Origin: Coriobacteriaceae bacterium
GTDB taxonomy: Bacteria; Actinomycetota; Coriobacteriia; Coriobacteriales; UMGS124
Direction: 5' to 3'
DNA length: 30,755 nt
NCBI GenBank assembly: GCA_019420325.1
Contig: JAHZHK010000009.1
Span: forward strand, 14,905 to 45,659
This document shows, one piece after another, positions 23,723-30,700 of the stretch (its first letter is position 1; each line of letters starts with the position of its first letter). A model generated the notes under the pieces. It searched no databases and was not told where the DNA came from. It was given only the letters and a program-made list of their open reading frames with translations. Position numbers and translations under genes: made by a program.

Positions 23723-24322
23723 TTAGGGCAAGGCCGGCCCCTGCACGGAGAGCCCATCGATATGAGAGGCGCACTCCCCCGCCAAAAGCGGCGGCTCCGC
23801 TGCCGCAGGCAAGGCGACCGCACTTTCCTGCGCCACACGCGCCGCAAGCTTGGCAGCCTTCGCCTCGGCGCGGCGGCGTTTGAAAAAGGCACGCAGGACC
23901 TCGGCGCACTCGGCCTCGAGCACGCCGCCCTCAACCTCGAACTCGTGGTTGAGCCGCGCATCGTGACTCACGTCGTAGAGCGTGCCTACGGCCCCGCCCT
24001 TGGGGTCAGGCGCGCCGAACACACAACGGTCGATACGGGAGTTCACCATGAGACCCGCGCACATGAGGCAGGGCTCGAGCGTCACGTACACGGTGCAGCC
24101 CGTGAGACGCCAGCGGCCCAAAACGCGCGAGGCCTGCATGAGCGCGCTGAACTCGGCGTGCGCGGCCGGGTCGGCATCGGTCTCGCGCCTATTGCCCGCA
24201 CGGGCAATGACCTCGCCGTCGTGCACCACCACGGCGCCGATGGGCACCTCGCCCAGCTCAGCGGCGCGGGCGGCCTCCTCCAAGGCCAGGGCCATAAACT
24301 TCTCGTCGTCGCTGTGCGTCAC
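23723..24322 (-). CDS. tadA: tRNA-specific adenosine deaminase
   Basis: 199 residues from GTG 24322 with GGGAGGAACCC directly upstream. It deaminates A34 of tRNA-Arg(ACG) to inosine. The zinc/catalytic motif HAE (H55, E57) and PCLMC (C85, C88) are intact, as are the flanking TVYVTLEPCLMCAG and the FGAPDPKGGAVG loop. The core deaminase ends near 150. The remaining 50 residues, Ala/Glu-rich with a Lys/Arg start (FFKRRRAEAKAAK), are an extension beyond the usual 150-170 residues. Divergent from the CapA gene with 63 bases between. Confidence 0.93.
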   Translation of the reverse strand: MTHSDDEKFMALALEEAARAAELGEVPIGAVVVHDGEVIARAGNRRETDADPAAHAEFSALMQASRVLGRWRLTGCTVYVTLEPCLMCAGLMVNSRIDRCVFGAPDPKGGAVGTLYDVSHDARLNHEFEVEGGVLEAECAEVLRAFFKRRRAEAKAAKLAARVAQESAVALPAAAEPPLLAGECASHIDGLSVQGPALP

Positions 24323-24385
24323 GGGTTCCTCCCATTGCTGGTATCCTTGATGTCACACGATACCAGCTACGTTCAAGGGGCACCC

Positions 24386-25792
24386 ATGTCGGGACGGCAC
24401 TTCTCACAACCTAACCCCGGGCCTCGAGGCAGCGCGCCTCGCAGCACAAGGGCCGCAGGCGCAGGCGCCGACGCATGTGCCCGCGCAACGGGGCGCCCGA
24501 ACAGCGGAAGCCGTCCCGCGAGCTCAACCACCGAACACACCCTTGAGGTCCGCGCATCCCGCAAGAAAACGACCCGCCGTGAGTTCCTCGCCGCGTCGGG
24601 CGCCTTCGTCGCGCTCGCCGCGCTGGCAGGCCTGGGCGCAACGCGCCTGCTCTCAAATCCCGGCGACCCTCGCTTTGCGACGTTTGCCCAGGTACAGGAG
24701 CCACAACCTGCCCCCGAGCTGCGCGAGGAGCAGTACCGCCGCGTGACCCTCTCGGCCGTGGGCGATCATCTCATGAACATGCCCGTGGTGGAGGCCGCCG
24801 ACTACAATGCCGGCGAGACAGGCGACGGCTGGTTCGACTTCACCCCCATGTACCAGGGCGTGGCCGACATCGTGGCCTCCCACGACCTCAACTTCATCGA
24901 CATCGAGACCATCCTGGGCGGCGACTACCTGGGCCTTTCGGGCTACCCCGTATTCAACTCGCCGAGCTGCATCGCCGAGCAGGTGGTGGGCTTCGGCTGG
25001 AACCTGTGCACCACGGCAACCAACCACTGCCTCGACATGGGCCTCGAGGGCATCTACAACTCGTGTGCCACCTGGGCGCAGTTCCCCCAGATGCTCATGA
25101 CGGGTACGTTCTCGAGCCAAGAGGACCGCGACCGCATCCGCACGTGTGAGCGGCAAAACATCACCTTCGCGTTCCTCTCCTATTCCGATTACTTCAACGG
25201 CTACGTCGTGCCGGCAGACGCCCCCTGGAGCGTGGCCGAGGCTGGCGACGAGGTGATGACCTCCGAGGTCTCGCGTGCAAAAGAGCTGGCAGATGTGGTC
25301 ATCGTCGCCATGAGCTGGGGCAGCGAGAACGACTTCTCGCCCAACGAGACCCAGCGCCATTACGCGCAGTTGCTCGCAAACCTCGGGGTCGACCTCATTC
25401 TGGGCTTCGGCCCCCACGTCATCCAGCCCATCGAGTGGTACCAGGGCTACGACGCGGCAGGCAACCCCACCGGGTCGCAGACGCTTGTGGTCTTCTCGAT
25501 GGGCAACTTCCTGTCGAACCAGCCGTATTCCTACGCCAACGTCGAGGGCTGCTTCACCTGCGCGTTCGAGCGCCTGGGCGCCTCGGGCCCCGTCAGCATC
25601 ATCGCCCCCATGTGGACCCCGCTCATCAACCACATCTCGTACGGCTGGCACCAGGTGTTCAAGCTCAAGGACTACACCTACGACCTCGCCGCGTCGCACG
25701 AGTCCATCGGCCTGGAGTCCGACCCCCTGGGCTACTGCTACGACCTCACCAACCAGATCATCGGCCCCAGCGGCATCCCGATCGACTGGTAG
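24386..25792 (+). CDS. CapA-like (poly-glutamate synthesis type) secreted phosphoesterase-fold protein
   Basis: 468 residues from ATG 24386 (AAGGGG 5 bases upstream). A disordered hydrophilic N-terminus of about 60 residues precedes a twin-arginine signal (KKTTRREFLAASGAF, 60-74) and a hydrophobic segment. The CapA fold follows from about 120: SAVGDHLMN, FIDIET in place of NLE, ATNHCLDMGLEG, MSWGSEND where most have HWG, and GFGPHVIQPIEW where most have GxHPHV. The last two lose a His each, so the metal site may be altered. Members act outside the membrane in capsule or envelope polymer metabolism, but the substrate here is unknown. Convergent with the LysR gene, with a shared hairpin. Confidence 0.85.
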   Translation: MSGRHFSQPNPGPRGSAPRSTRAAGAGADACARATGRPNSGSRPASSTTEHTLEVRASRKKTTRREFLAASGAFVALAALAGLGATRLLSNPGDPRFATFAQVQEPQPAPELREEQYRRVTLSAVGDHLMNMPVVEAADYNAGETGDGWFDFTPMYQGVADIVASHDLNFIDIETILGGDYLGLSGYPVFNSPSCIAEQVVGFGWNLCTTATNHCLDMGLEGIYNSCATWAQFPQMLMTGTFSSQEDRDRIRTCERQNITFAFLSYSDYFNGYVVPADAPWSVAEAGDEVMTSEVSRAKELADVVIVAMSWGSENDFSPNETQRHYAQLLANLGVDLILGFGPHVIQPIEWYQGYDAAGNPTGSQTLVVFSMGNFLSNQPYSYANVEGCFTCAFERLGASGPVSIIAPMWTPLINHISYGWHQVFKLKDYTYDLAASHESIGLESDPLGYCYDLTNQIIGPSGIPIDW

Positions 25793-25811
25793 GAAGCAAG
25801 CAGGCAAGAAG

Positions 25812-25835
25812 GGGATAAGGGACGCTCCTTATCCC
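25812..25835. terminator. Hairpin between convergent capA-like and lysR genes
   Basis: GGGATAAGG and CCTTATCCC, 9 perfect pairs, 6-base loop. It includes the LysR stop codon. T-runs are weak on both strands, so termination efficiency is uncertain. Confidence 0.5.
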
Positions 25836-26803
25836 TGCATGCTCCAACGGACCTGCGCCTGGTGCTTCTGCGCCTCACGGCGGTACAGCGAGACGAACCG
25901 TTTGAGGACGGGGCTGTCGTCATCTCTGCGATAGACAAGGTAGACCGGCCCCACAAGTGTGGTGCCCGACGCAAGAACGACCTCGCAGGCACTCGGGTTG
26001 GTGCCGGGAACCATATAGCGCAAAAAGCTCGAGGTGAACACGACCTCGTCTTCCTTGAGCGCCACGAGGAACTCGTTGAGCGCGCTCGCGTCCTTGGTGA
26101 GCGTTTTTGGCCTGCAGCCGTTGCACTCGAACAGGGCACAGATGCCATCGGTCCACGTCTTGAACATGCGGTTCGACGAGATGGGGAGCTTGCACGCGGC
26201 AAGGTCCTCAAGCGTGGCGTCCCCCTCAAAAACGGGGTTGTCCTCATGCACCCAGGCGCTCAGGGGCTCGTTATACATAAAGTCGTACGCGACGTCGACA
26301 GCCGAGGCTTCTTGCAGGGACAATGCTGCCGTGGGACCCTCGTCTATCCCGTCGCCCGGGGCACAGTACGCCAAGGCAACATCTGCCGCCGATTCCTGCA
26401 CCAACTGCTCCACGGTTTTCGCCCGGTCGACCACAAGCTCATAGGAAAAGCCTTCGTCGCTCTCGTGCATCGAGGCGAGAATGGCATAAGCCATGCAGGC
26501 CGGCTGCCCGCTCGACTCCGCCATGGCGATGCGCAGCGCGGGAGTCTGGTTTTTAGACAGCGCCGCGCACTCCCGTACAAGCTGGTCGTGCGCATCGAGA
26601 ATTCCGCCGGCCCGCTCAAGGTAACGCGCACCCGCCGGGGTCAGCCTCACAGGAGACCGCGTGAGAAGTTCGAATCCCAAATCGTGCTCGAGGGCGGCCA
26701 TGTGGCGGCTCAACCCAGACTGCGAGAGGCCCAGCTCGCGAGCCGCACTCGTGAAGTTGAGGTGCTCAGCCAGCGTCTGAAACTCCCGGATGTAGTCGAA
26801 CAT
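25829..26803 (-). CDS. LysR family transcriptional regulator
   Basis: 324 residues. Residues 1-60 form the winged helix-turn-helix (MFDYIREFQTLAEHLNFTSA, then ARELGLSQSGLSRHMAALE), with a linker helix to about 85. The remainder is a periplasmic-binding-like effector domain with SS.R and VYLVYRRDDDSPVLKRFVSLYRR at its end, full length for the family. GGGGGCGGG lies directly before ATG. Divergent from the leader ORF and polysaccharide deacetylase, so these are the best candidate targets along with its own promoter. The effector is unknown. Confidence 0.93.
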   Translation of the reverse strand: MFDYIREFQTLAEHLNFTSAARELGLSQSGLSRHMAALEHDLGFELLTRSPVRLTPAGARYLERAGGILDAHDQLVRECAALSKNQTPALRIAMAESSGQPACMAYAILASMHESDEGFSYELVVDRAKTVEQLVQESAADVALAYCAPGDGIDEGPTAALSLQEASAVDVAYDFMYNEPLSAWVHEDNPVFEGDATLEDLAACKLPISSNRMFKTWTDGICALFECNGCRPKTLTKDASALNEFLVALKEDEVVFTSSFLRYMVPGTNPSACEVVLASGTTLVGPVYLVYRRDDDSPVLKRFVSLYRREAQKHQAQVRWSMQG

Positions 26804-26842
26804 CCCGCCCCCAATGCAAAAAACCGCTCTTCATCAGCCAAA

Positions 26843-26870
26843 ATAATAATGCACTTTTTGCATCGGTCAA
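26843..26870 (-). promoter_or_regulatory. lysR promoter with T-N11-A dyad filling the spacer
   Basis: Minus strand: TTGACC (26870-26865), 16 bases, TATTAT (26848-26843). The spacer holds the inverted repeat ATGCA-N5-TGCAT (26849-26863), which fits the LysR T-N11-A rule. Binding there would block RNA polymerase, so autorepression is inferred. Confidence 0.55.
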
Positions 26871-26906
26871 TCCGCTTTCTACATGCCCGAGCCCATATCT
26901 CTCATT

Positions 26907-26935
26907 TTGGCAATGCATCGAAGCTCGGCTAACGT
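26907..26935 (+). promoter_or_regulatory. Candidate promoter for leader ORF and deacetylase
   Basis: TTGGCA, 17 bases, TAACGT. The spacer begins with ATGCAT (26913-26918), repeating the ATGCA half-site of the lysR promoter. The -10 is weak and might depend on activation. Confidence 0.35.
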
Positions 26936-26996
26936 CTCCAGTCAACAAGGCACAGCGATGCCATACCACGCGCAGGCAAGACAAACGGAGGACACC

Positions 26997-27068
26997 ATGG
27001 GCGCAAGCTTTTCTGCAGGCTGGCGGAGGTCATCAGATACATCCGCCTTCAACTATTGGCGGCGCTAG
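26997..27068 (+). CDS. Candidate 23-codon leader ORF upstream of polysaccharide deacetylase
   Basis: ATG 26997 is preceded by CGGAGGACACC, the best ribosome site in the region. It encodes a 23-residue basic peptide with two Trp and four Arg. Its TAG stop (27066-27068) lies 2 bases before the deacetylase ATG, which itself has only GGCGGCG upstream. This arrangement suggests translational coupling or leader-peptide control. Within it lie two mutually exclusive inverted repeats. It shows no resemblance to the N-terminus of the paralogous deacetylase at 1-1102, so it is probably not a frameshifted start. Confidence 0.45.
   Translation: MGASFSAGWRRSSDTSAFNYWRR
27022..27062 (+). promoter_or_regulatory. 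Mutually exclusive hairpins in the leader ORF
   Basis: GGCGGA (27022-27027) can pair with TCCGCC (27042-27047). The same CCGCC (27043-27047) can instead pair with GGCGG (27058-27062), which abuts the deacetylase start. The stems are only 5-6 pairs and the DNA is GC-rich, so chance is possible. Confidence 0.35.
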
Positions 27069-27070
27069 TC

Positions 27071-28549
27071 ATGTGCCCCAGCAACACCAGAGGACAACAC
27101 GAGTCCCACCCCAATCAGGAAAGTTATCGAGAAAACCTCAACATCAGCCGCGACTACTACGCCGCTCATGCCGCGCAGCGTCATCAAGTCAGTCGCAGGC
27201 AGGCCCTCAAGGCAGCAGGTATTGGGATTGCTGGACTAGCGGTTTTAGGCCTGGCAGGCACTGCCTGGTACACGCATCGGGCCGTGGCGTGCACGGTCAA
27301 TGGCAAAGTTCAAACAATGCCCATTGGATCCAGCGCACATGACGTCATCAACAGGGGCTTCGCGGCACCTGCAGACGGCAACCTCGTCAGTGTGTGTGCT
27401 GCGGGAGAAGTGCCCGAAGTGTTGGAGAGAGGCGGCGGCAACCGCTACACGCTGCACGTCAACGGCATGGAGGTAGACATCGATACCTATCGTCTCTCCG
27501 AGAACGACGTTCTTGAGTTCTTTAACGGCACCGACGTGACCGAGGCGGCCATTGCGCAAAACACCGAGATTCCTTGCGGGGCGCAGGTGCCGGAGGATGG
27601 ATACTTTCTCGTCAAGATCGGATACGTTGCACAGTGGGGTAAAAACGGTGTCTCAAGCGTAGTAACGGGCGTTCATTCGGGCAAGACCGTCGACCTGGGC
27701 TTAACGGAGGAACCCCAGGACCTTATCATCGCCCTGGGCATGTCCATCGAGCCTGCCGACGGCCGCCGCCTCGTCGCCATCACGTTCGACGACGGGCCCG
27801 ACCCCATCTACACCCCGCAATACCTCGACATTCTTGCTCGCTATGGAGCAAAGGCGACGTTTTTCGACCTTGGCTCACAGATAGATGCCGAGGCTGATTA
27901 CGTCGCCCTCGCAAGGCGCTGCGTGCAAGAAGGCCATCAAGTAGCCAGCCACACCTATTCGCACTCTGACCTGCTCCTCCTCGACGATGCCGCCCGCGCA
28001 GACGAGATAACACGCTCACTCGAAGCGGTTTCCAACGCCTGTGGCACATCCACCGACGTCATCCGTCCGCCCTACGGCAACTTCTACGGAAGCAGCTTCC
28101 TCGCCTACCTGCGCTCGGGCGGCAACCTCGCCTACACCGCTTATTGGGGGCTCGATTCCCAGGACTGGGACATCGCAAACCAGGGCTACGGCGTCGAAGA
28201 CGGTGCGGCAAAGATCGTCTCGAACTGCACCGAGGTGACAGGCGCGACCCTCGCCGCCAACCCCGAGGCGTTCAACGGCTCCATCATCCTCATGCACGAC
28301 GGCGGTGGCGACCGTGAACGCGACGTCATCGCGCTGCCGCAGATCATCGAGGCCTATCAAGCGCAAGGCTTCGAGTTTGTCACCGTGAACGAGCTGCTTG
28401 CCTCCTGCGGCACCTTCCCCGACTGGGTCGCAAGCGATACCTGCACCCGCCCTGAAGGCGCCGTCATTCCAACTGATGACCGCGTGACCTGGTACAACCC
28501 TCAGGAGTACGACCCCTTGACCGCACTGAACTCGCACGACAACAGTTAA
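27071..28549 (+). CDS. Polysaccharide deacetylase (NodB domain) with Tat-like signal
   Basis: 492 residues from ATG 27071; a TTG at 27056 is an alternative. After 40 polar residues comes a twin-arginine-like SRRQALK (41-47) and a hydrophobic segment (48-67). A roughly 165-residue module shared with the gene at 1-1102 precedes the NodB domain. All five NodB motifs are visible: TFDDGP (about 238), SHTYSH (about 293), RPPYGN (about 332), DSQDW, and ILMHDGG (about 406), so metal-dependent deacetylation is expected. It acts at the cell surface, probably on peptidoglycan or another N-acetylated glycan. The C-terminal 60 residues are an extension with no recognised domain. Divergent from lysR, which may control it. 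Confidence 0.93.
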   Translation: MCPSNTRGQHESHPNQESYRENLNISRDYYAAHAAQRHQVSRRQALKAAGIGIAGLAVLGLAGTAWYTHRAVACTVNGKVQTMPIGSSAHDVINRGFAAPADGNLVSVCAAGEVPEVLERGGGNRYTLHVNGMEVDIDTYRLSENDVLEFFNGTDVTEAAIAQNTEIPCGAQVPEDGYFLVKIGYVAQWGKNGVSSVVTGVHSGKTVDLGLTEEPQDLIIALGMSIEPADGRRLVAITFDDGPDPIYTPQYLDILARYGAKATFFDLGSQIDAEADYVALARRCVQEGHQVASHTYSHSDLLLLDDAARADEITRSLEAVSNACGTSTDVIRPPYGNFYGSSFLAYLRSGGNLAYTAYWGLDSQDWDIANQGYGVEDGAAKIVSNCTEVTGATLAANPEAFNGSIILMHDGGGDRERDVIALPQIIEAYQAQGFEFVTVNELLASCGTFPDWVASDTCTRPEGAVIPTDDRVTWYNPQEYDPLTALNSHDNS

Positions 28550-28564
28550 CGCCACCTATAAGGC

Positions 28565-28602
28565 TGGGCCCCGACAAGTCCACATGAACCCGTCGGGGCC
28601 CA
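28565..28602. terminator. Strong hairpin between convergent genes
   Basis: TGGGCCCCGAC and GTCGGGGCCCA form 11 perfect pairs around a 16-base loop. There is no T-run on either strand, so it is a terminator only by position. Confidence 0.45.
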
Positions 28603-28643
28603 CCCCGCATACACAGCATCAACCGACCCCCGGGGCATGCCCC

Positions 28644-29021
28644 CTATTCCAAATCCACTCCCATATCATCGCAATACGCCCGGCACGCCACAAGCAGTGC
28701 GTCGCAGTCCTCGTGCAGCACCTGCCAAATAATCTCGCGATCAACTTCCATATACGCGTGAGCCAAACGATTGCGAACCCCGGATGCACCGCGCGTGTCG
28801 AAACCATAACGGGCGGCGACATCGGTGCTTATCTTGCCCGCCTCTTCCGTAATGCGGAAGGCACGATTCATGAGGCCTTCAGCGATAAGGTCATCCACAT
28901 CGTTAGTAGGATCCAGGAAACGTTCCTTTGTAAACACGAGCTTGCGCATCTGTTCTTGCGTTTGCCGTACTACGTCGTAAACTTCCTGGACACGCGCCAG
29001 GTCAGTACTCTTCGCGCTCAT
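28644..29021 (-). CDS. hepT: HepT-like HEPN ribonuclease toxin
   Basis: 125 residues, all helical, HEPN/DUF86 type. The RNase motif R-x4-H-x-Y is intact at R83, H88, Y90 (RNRLAHAYMEVD). In characterised HepT/MntA pairs this His/Arg set cleaves RNA, and the partner adenylylates the motif Tyr to silence it. The ATG at 29021 lies inside the end of the nucleotidyltransferase gene (20-base overlap), so the pair is co-translated. The full length is usual. It lies at the 3' end of the two-gene operon, facing the deacetylase gene. Confidence 0.88.
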   Translation of the reverse strand: MSAKSTDLARVQEVYDVVRQTQEQMRKLVFTKERFLDPTNDVDDLIAEGLMNRAFRITEEAGKISTDVAARYGFDTRGASGVRNRLAHAYMEVDREIIWQVLHEDCDALLVACRAYCDDMGVDLE

Positions 29022-29589
29022 AGACCAGCACCTTCTCCCTCTCAATTGCAGCAGCAAGGTTGGCGTTCTTGATGACATCGGCCGAAACAACGTCCACCTC
29101 ACGACCCGTTTGTTGCTCGATCCGCTTCATAAAGTGTGTCAAGTCATGGAGGTTAAAGCCGTTTGAGCGGTCAACCTCTATACGGACGTCAATATCGCTT
29201 CGGGGGCCAAACTGTTTGCGGGCAAAGGAGCCGAACAGGTATGCCCGGCGAATGGCGGGATAGTCCCTTGCCGAGTCGGAAATAGCCCGGCATGCCGACT
29301 CAAATTCAAGCGACCGAGCCTCAGATTCCTTTTCGGCAACGCCTTCACCTGGCGTCTGCAAAAGGTCAAGCACTTGCTCAAGCTGAGCTTGGATACCCGA
29401 CAGGCGCTCATCGGTCTTCGTCGCCTGCTCCCCCTGAAGTCCATCCATTAAAAAATGCAGGTAAGCATCCGTCTTTCGCAAGCCATTGTCTTTTGCGTAC
29501 CTCTCGACCGCTTCAGCCAGCTGCCGAGGCACGCGCAGGGACACAAGCGTTCGTGCCTCGCCCAAACCCGTCACCAACGGCTCGCTCAT
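29002..29589 (-). CDS. mntA: MntA-like nucleotidyltransferase antitoxin fused to ribbon-helix-helix domain
   Basis: 195 residues from the second of two adjacent ATGs (29589; GGAGG 5 bases away, versus 2 for 29592). Residues 12-50 read as a ribbon-helix-helix/CopG-type DNA-binding fold (TLVSLRVPRQLAEAVERYAK, then a helix to 50). A predicted coiled segment (52-90) follows, then the minimal nucleotidyltransferase domain (95-195) with GS-x10-D-x-D at G120, S121, D132, D134 and a third Asp at 166 (REVDVVSA). Typical MntA proteins are 100-140 residues and lack the first part. The expected action is AMPylation of HepT, and the RHH part should repress the operon promoter. Confidence 0.88.
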   Translation of the reverse strand: MSEPLVTGLGEARTLVSLRVPRQLAEAVERYAKDNGLRKTDAYLHFLMDGLQGEQATKTDERLSGIQAQLEQVLDLLQTPGEGVAEKESEARSLEFESACRAISDSARDYPAIRRAYLFGSFARKQFGPRSDIDVRIEVDRSNGFNLHDLTHFMKRIEQQTGREVDVVSADVIKNANLAAAIEREKVLVYEREEY

Positions 29590-29615
29590 CATGACCTCCA
29601 TTCATAGTATGTATG

Positions 29616-29647
29616 ACAATTGTATTACGTTAGATGAGCGTAGACAA
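29616..29647 (-). promoter_or_regulatory. Promoter of mntA-hepT with palindrome over the -10
   Basis: Minus strand: TTGTCT (29647-29642), 17 bases, TACAAT (29624-29619). The palindrome ACAATTGT (29616-29623) covers the -10, and CATAGTATG lies just downstream (29603-29611). Both are plausible operators for the RHH domain. Confidence 0.6.
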
Positions 29648-29660
29648 CTCCGCAAACATC

Positions 29661-29700
29661 AAAAAGCGCCCCGGCAGACCGTGCGGTCCGTCGGGGCGCT
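29661..29700 (-). terminator. Terminator after rRNA methyltransferase gene
   Basis: On the minus strand, GCGCCCCG, an interrupted GGACC/GGTC stem and CGGGGCGC form a long hairpin followed by TTTTT. It is 25 bases after the stop. Confidence 0.85.
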
Positions 29701-29725
29701 TGTTTGTTTGGGCTTGTAAGCCCCG

Positions 29726-30700
29726 CTACACCACCTGGAAGATAAAGAACTTGAGGTAGTTGGTCTCAGGGATGCCCCAGACGATGGGGTGGTCGGGAGC
29801 CTGCTGGCGAATCTCGACCTGGCGCAGCTGCACGCCGGCGTCGTGGGCCGCCTCGGCCACGACCTTCTTGAGCATGTCCTCGCCCATGAAGTGCGAGCAC
29901 GAGCAGGTGGCCAGATAGCCGCCACGAGGCAGGAGCTTCATGGCGCGGGCGTTGATCTGCTTGTAGCCGCCGGCCGCCTCGCGGATCTTCGCGCGGCTCT
30001 TGGTGAACGCGGGCGGGTCAAGCACGATGAGGTCGAAGGGGCCGCCCGCCTCGCGCATGCCCTCGCGCGTCTCAAGGCTCGGCAGAAAGTCGAACACATT
30101 CGCGCAGGTAAAGCGCGTCGTCGCGTCGAGACCGTTCAGGTGGGCGTTGCCGCGGCACAGATCGACCGCCGTGGCGCTCACGTCCACGCCGTGCACGAAC
30201 TCGGCACCGGCGGCCGCGGCGTTGAGGGCGAAGGTACCCACATGCGTGAAGCAGTCGAGCACGCGGCGGCCCTTCGCCAGACGCGCCACCGCGCGACGAT
30301 TGAACTTTTGATCGAGGAAGAAGCCCGTCTTCTGGCTGTTCTCGAAATCGATGTCGTACTTGATGCCGTTCTCGCACACGATGCGACGAGTGGTCTGCGG
30401 CGCGACCTCCCCCTCAAGGTCAAACCAGCCCTTGTAGAGAGGCAGACCCTCCTTCTCGCGCACTTTGGAGTCGTTGCGCTCGTAGACGCCCACGATGCGC
30501 TCGCCGTCCTCACGCAGCACGCCCACCAGCGCCGGCAGGATGATGGCCTTCAGGCGCTCCATGCCCACCGTGAGCACCTCGGCCACAAGGATGTCCTCGT
30601 AGCGGTCAACCACAAGGCCCGGGAAACCATCGGCCTCGGAGAAAATGAGGCGGCAGCAGTTGGTGTCGGGCTCGCAGCCGGGAAGCGCCGAGGCGCCCAT
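29726..30700 (-). CDS. RlmI-like 23S rRNA methyltransferase, N-terminal domain missing
   Basis: 324 residues from ATG 30700. The SAM-binding motif VLDCFTHVGTFALNAAAAG (about 163-181), DPPAFTKSR (about 251) and CSCSHFMGED (about 285) are those of the RlmI/YccW family of m5C methyltransferases for 23S rRNA. The central EADGFPGLVVDRY region is also conserved. Full-length members have some 75-80 more residues at the N-terminus, forming a PUA domain, followed by a linker that ends just before DTNCCRLIFSEADG. Here the reading frame has TAA six codons upstream of the ATG and no ribosome site. The gene is therefore either truncated, interrupted at the window edge, or starts unusually. Without PUA, RNA recognition may be reduced. 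Confidence 0.85.
   Translation of the reverse strand: MGASALPGCEPDTNCCRLIFSEADGFPGLVVDRYEDILVAEVLTVGMERLKAIILPALVGVLREDGERIVGVYERNDSKVREKEGLPLYKGWFDLEGEVAPQTTRRIVCENGIKYDIDFENSQKTGFFLDQKFNRRAVARLAKGRRVLDCFTHVGTFALNAAAAGAEFVHGVDVSATAVDLCRGNAHLNGLDATTRFTCANVFDFLPSLETREGMREAGGPFDLIVLDPPAFTKSRAKIREAAGGYKQINARAMKLLPRGGYLATCSCSHFMGEDMLKKVVAEAAHDAGVQLRQVEIRQQAPDHPIVWGIPETNYLKFFIFQVV

Noticed and set aside
26883..27068. Longer 61-codon frame containing the leader ORF
   Set aside because: Its upstream ATG has no ribosome site and overlaps the promoter candidate. The internal ATG at 26997 has the strong site.
28644..29647. Mobile genomic island around the toxin-antitoxin pair
   Set aside because: No integrase, transposase, direct repeats or tRNA target next to it. 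Only the pair itself looks accessory.
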